Assembly: GCA_934754415.1 (NCBI GenBank)
Contig: CAKVIS010000037.1
Coordinates: 1 to 17,104, forward strand
DNA: 17,104 bases
Source: an uncultured Bulleidia sp.
GTDB taxonomy: Bacteria > Bacillota_I > Bacilli_A > Erysipelotrichales > Erysipelotrichaceae
Direction: 5' to 3'
Part shown: piece after piece, positions 15,361 to 17,104 of the stretch
How positions within the stretch are numbered: the stretch's first letter is position 1
How the letters are laid out: each line of letters opens with the position of its first letter
Made by a program: the position numbers and the translations under genes
Notes under the pieces: generated by a model
Seen by the model: only the letters and a program-made list of their open reading frames with translations
Told to the model about the DNA's origin: nothing
The model's database searches: none

Positions 15361-17001
15361 ATGAAAAAGGCAGTAAGTGCAGTATTGTTTTCGACCTTAG
15401 TACTGGCAGGCTGTTCTGCCAGTGTACAGGATACATCTGCATCCTATATTTATCTTTCCGATGAAACTACCATACAGGGGAATGGGTTATCCATAAATGA
15501 TGGTGTAGTTACAATTGCCAAAGGTGGAAAGTATATTGTCAGTGGTTCCAGTGATAACACCACGATTGATGTCAATTGTGAAGATGAAGTGGAACTGGTA
15601 TTACAGGATGTAAGTATCAATGCAAAATCTTCTGCTATTACCATATCTGAAGCAAAACATACCACCATTACATTAGAAGGTACCTCTTCTATTACAGTGA
15701 GTGATATTACAGAAGATGGTGCTGGAATATATGCGCATGATGATCTTTCTTTGAAGGGAAGCGGGACTTTGAATATCACAAGTTCTGCTGATGGGATTCA
15801 TGCCAATGACAGTTTTGACTGTACAGAGGCAACCATCAACATTGAAGCGGAGGATGATGGTATAGATGTGAATGATTCTGTTGACCTGACGCAATGTACA
15901 ATAACGATTACTACAGCAGATGGAGCTGTAGAAACCATGCAATCTGGTGGAATGGGACCTCAGGGTGATGGTGGAAATATGAATGGTGGTTTTGATCCAT
16001 CTCAGAATATGCGACCTGATGGAGCAACTCCAGGTGAGGGTACTGCAGGCATGCAGAATGCTGCACCACCTCAAAGTGGTCAGTCTGATGGAACCATGCC
16101 GCCAGAAAAACCTGAAGGAACTGCGGATATGGAAAACTTTGATCCATCTTTGCAAACTGGGCAACCGGAAGGCATGCCGGCTATGAATGGAAAAGGAAAT
16201 CCTGGAGAAATGATGGAAGAAAGTACGGAAGAGGAAGACAGTGCAAAGTCCAAAGGTATCAAGTGTGATGGAGATATTCACATTGTTTCAGGAACGATTA
16301 CTGTCAACAGTGCAGATGATGCCATTCATTCCAATGGTAATGTGACAATAGAAGATGGCACAATATCTCTTCAGGCATCAGATGATGGCATTCATGCAGA
16401 AGATACGTTAACGATAAATAACGGTACAATAGATATTTCCATGAGTTATGAAGGCCTTGAAGCTAAAAATATTGTCATCAATGATGGAGTGATTTCCATA
16501 GTCTCCAGTGATGATGGTATCAACAGTACGGATGCCTCTTATACAGGCAATGACATGCAGAGTGATAGTTCTTTACTGACAATTAACGGTGGAGAAATTA
16601 CGATTGATGCCACAGGTGATGGAATCGATATGAATGGTGATGGAGAAATGAATGGAGGCACTTTGATTATCTACGGACCTGAAAATGGTGGTAATGGTGC
16701 TATTGACTATGCAGGAACCTTTAACGTCAATGGCGGCACTTTACTTGCTTCAGGCGCTTCCAATATGGCACAGATGCCATCCTCTTCTTCAGCCATCAAT
16801 GCAGTTATGCTGTCTGTATCTGGGGAAGTAAGTGTTCTGGACAGTACGGGCAATACCATCGTGTCTTTTGCAAGCAATAAAAGCTATGACAATCTTGTCA
16901 TCGCAAGTGAAGATTTAAAAACCAATGAAACATATACGATATGTGTTGACGGAGAAGAGACCTCCACAGTAACAATTGCCGATACATTGACTAAGGCATA
17001 A
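15361..17001 (+). CDS. Secreted lipoprotein with Cthe_2159-like beta-solenoid carbohydrate-binding repeats
   Basis: 546 residues. A lipoprotein signal peptide ends in the lipobox LVLAGC, giving Cys18 as the lipidated residue. The mature part has short repeats of about 20-22 residues (ADGIHAND, EDDGIDVNDS, SADDAIHSNG, SDDGIHAED, SSDDGINST), each followed by a strand such as TINNGTIDIS, which predicts a right-handed parallel beta-helix with Asp-rich, likely calcium-binding turns. This matches the carbohydrate-binding family of Clostridium thermocellum Cthe_2159, a pectin-binding protein. Residues about 193-297 interrupt the solenoid with a Gly/Met/Pro/Asp/Glu-rich insert. An AGGAGGTG ribosome site (15349-15356) overlaps the upstream stop codon, so the gene is coupled to the operon. 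An in-frame start at 15340 would precede this site and is rejected. Possible ligands are pectic or other acidic polymers, or the product of the operon's VTC protein. Confidence 0.87.
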   Translation: MKKAVSAVLFSTLVLAGCSASVQDTSASYIYLSDETTIQGNGLSINDGVVTIAKGGKYIVSGSSDNTTIDVNCEDEVELVLQDVSINAKSSAITISEAKHTTITLEGTSSITVSDITEDGAGIYAHDDLSLKGSGTLNITSSADGIHANDSFDCTEATINIEAEDDGIDVNDSVDLTQCTITITTADGAVETMQSGGMGPQGDGGNMNGGFDPSQNMRPDGATPGEGTAGMQNAAPPQSGQSDGTMPPEKPEGTADMENFDPSLQTGQPEGMPAMNGKGNPGEMMEESTEEEDSAKSKGIKCDGDIHIVSGTITVNSADDAIHSNGNVTIEDGTISLQASDDGIHAEDTLTINNGTIDISMSYEGLEAKNIVINDGVISIVSSDDGINSTDASYTGNDMQSDSSLLTINGGEITIDATGDGIDMNGDGEMNGGTLIIYGPENGGNGAIDYAGTFNVNGGTLLASGASNMAQMPSSSSAINAVMLSVSGEVSVLDSTGNTIVSFASNKSYDNLVIASEDLKTNETYTICVDGEETSTVTIADTLTKA

Positions 17002-17034
17002 AAGAAAAGAAGCTTTTCAGATTGTTTCTAAAAT

Positions 17035-17104
17035 GATCTCCGTAAGTAGTACAGAACGTTGACAGTTCTGATACCTCTTGCGGAGGTTATTTTTATGTGG
17101 AAAA
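17035..17104 (+). other. Long imperfect hairpin overlapping the ribosome site of the next gene (terminator or leader regulator)
   Basis: CTCCGTAAG (17038-17046) pairs with CTTGCGGAG (17077-17085) with one G-U; after a 2x2 internal loop, GTA pairs with TAC, then after a bulged A, CAGAAC (17052-17057) pairs with GTTCTG (17065-17070) around a 7-base loop. A T-rich tract (TTATTTTTAT) follows, so it may terminate the lipoprotein operon. The same 3' arm contains GGAGG (17082-17086), eight bases before an ATG at 17095 that would start a gene running off the window (Met-Trp-Lys). If that gene is real, the hairpin hides its ribosome site and would work as a leader switch. No known riboswitch class was recognised. 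Confidence 0.45.

Noticed and set aside
15673..16281. 202-residue minus-strand open frame
   Set aside because: It is antisense to the solenoid lipoprotein and is kept open by its repetitive codons; no ribosome site and odd His/Ser/Ile/Thr-rich composition.
15790..16700. Possible tandem DNA repeat or CRISPR-like array
   Set aside because: The recurring GATGATGG-like units are codon-level echoes of the solenoid protein repeats, irregular in spacing, and have no conserved repeat/spacer structure.

Overview
The window is an AT-rich, densely packed stretch of chromosome from a low-GC Gram-positive bacterium (Bacillota). Strong AGGAGG-type ribosome sites, a MarR/heterodimeric ABC exporter operon, a lipobox protein and a group IIC-like intron all fit a gut Erysipelotrichia- or Clostridia-type genome. 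This placement is an inference: no rRNA or other taxonomic marker is present.

Layout. Bases 1-275 are the 5' part (domain I) of a group II intron on the minus strand. It is inserted just behind the intrinsic terminator of a small ABC-type ATPase gene (312-1022, -). Divergent from the ATPase is a fused protein (1112-2545, +): an N-terminal domain I do not recognise, a PTS EIIB domain, and a ROK sugar-kinase-like domain whose catalytic Asp is replaced by Asn. Convergent to it, sharing one hairpin, is a long minus-strand operon read from 7909 down to 2550: a MarR regulator, the two halves of a heterodimeric ABC exporter, an R2K-type ATP-grasp gene broken by an in-frame amber codon, and a YcgL-like nucleotidyltransferase. 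A good 10+2+10 inverted repeat sits in the MarR promoter.

Divergent from MarR is a soluble sensor diguanylate cyclase (8036-9901, +): a LacI/periplasmic-binding-protein-like domain without a DNA-binding head, a middle region, and an intact GGDEF domain. It converges on a two-gene minus-strand unit, an SPFH/band-7 membrane scaffold protein plus a 92-residue membrane protein in the position where NfeD is often found. Then come a Tex RNA-binding protein with two S1 domains instead of the usual one (11333-13888, +) and a tight three-gene operon (14012-17001, +): a VTC-type polyphosphate polymerase, a DUF4956 membrane protein, and a secreted beta-solenoid lipoprotein with a long Gly/Met/Pro/acidic insert. 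The window ends in a long imperfect hairpin that overlaps the ribosome site of the next gene.

The best candidates for under-described biology are the VTC-DUF4956-solenoid lipoprotein operon (probably a polyphosphate or other polyanion surface system), the EIIB-ROK fusion (probably a phosphorylation-responsive sugar sensor), and the cytoplasmic sugar-sensor diguanylate cyclase. Three terminators have a gene's stop codon inside the hairpin, and two of them appear to serve convergent genes on both strands.
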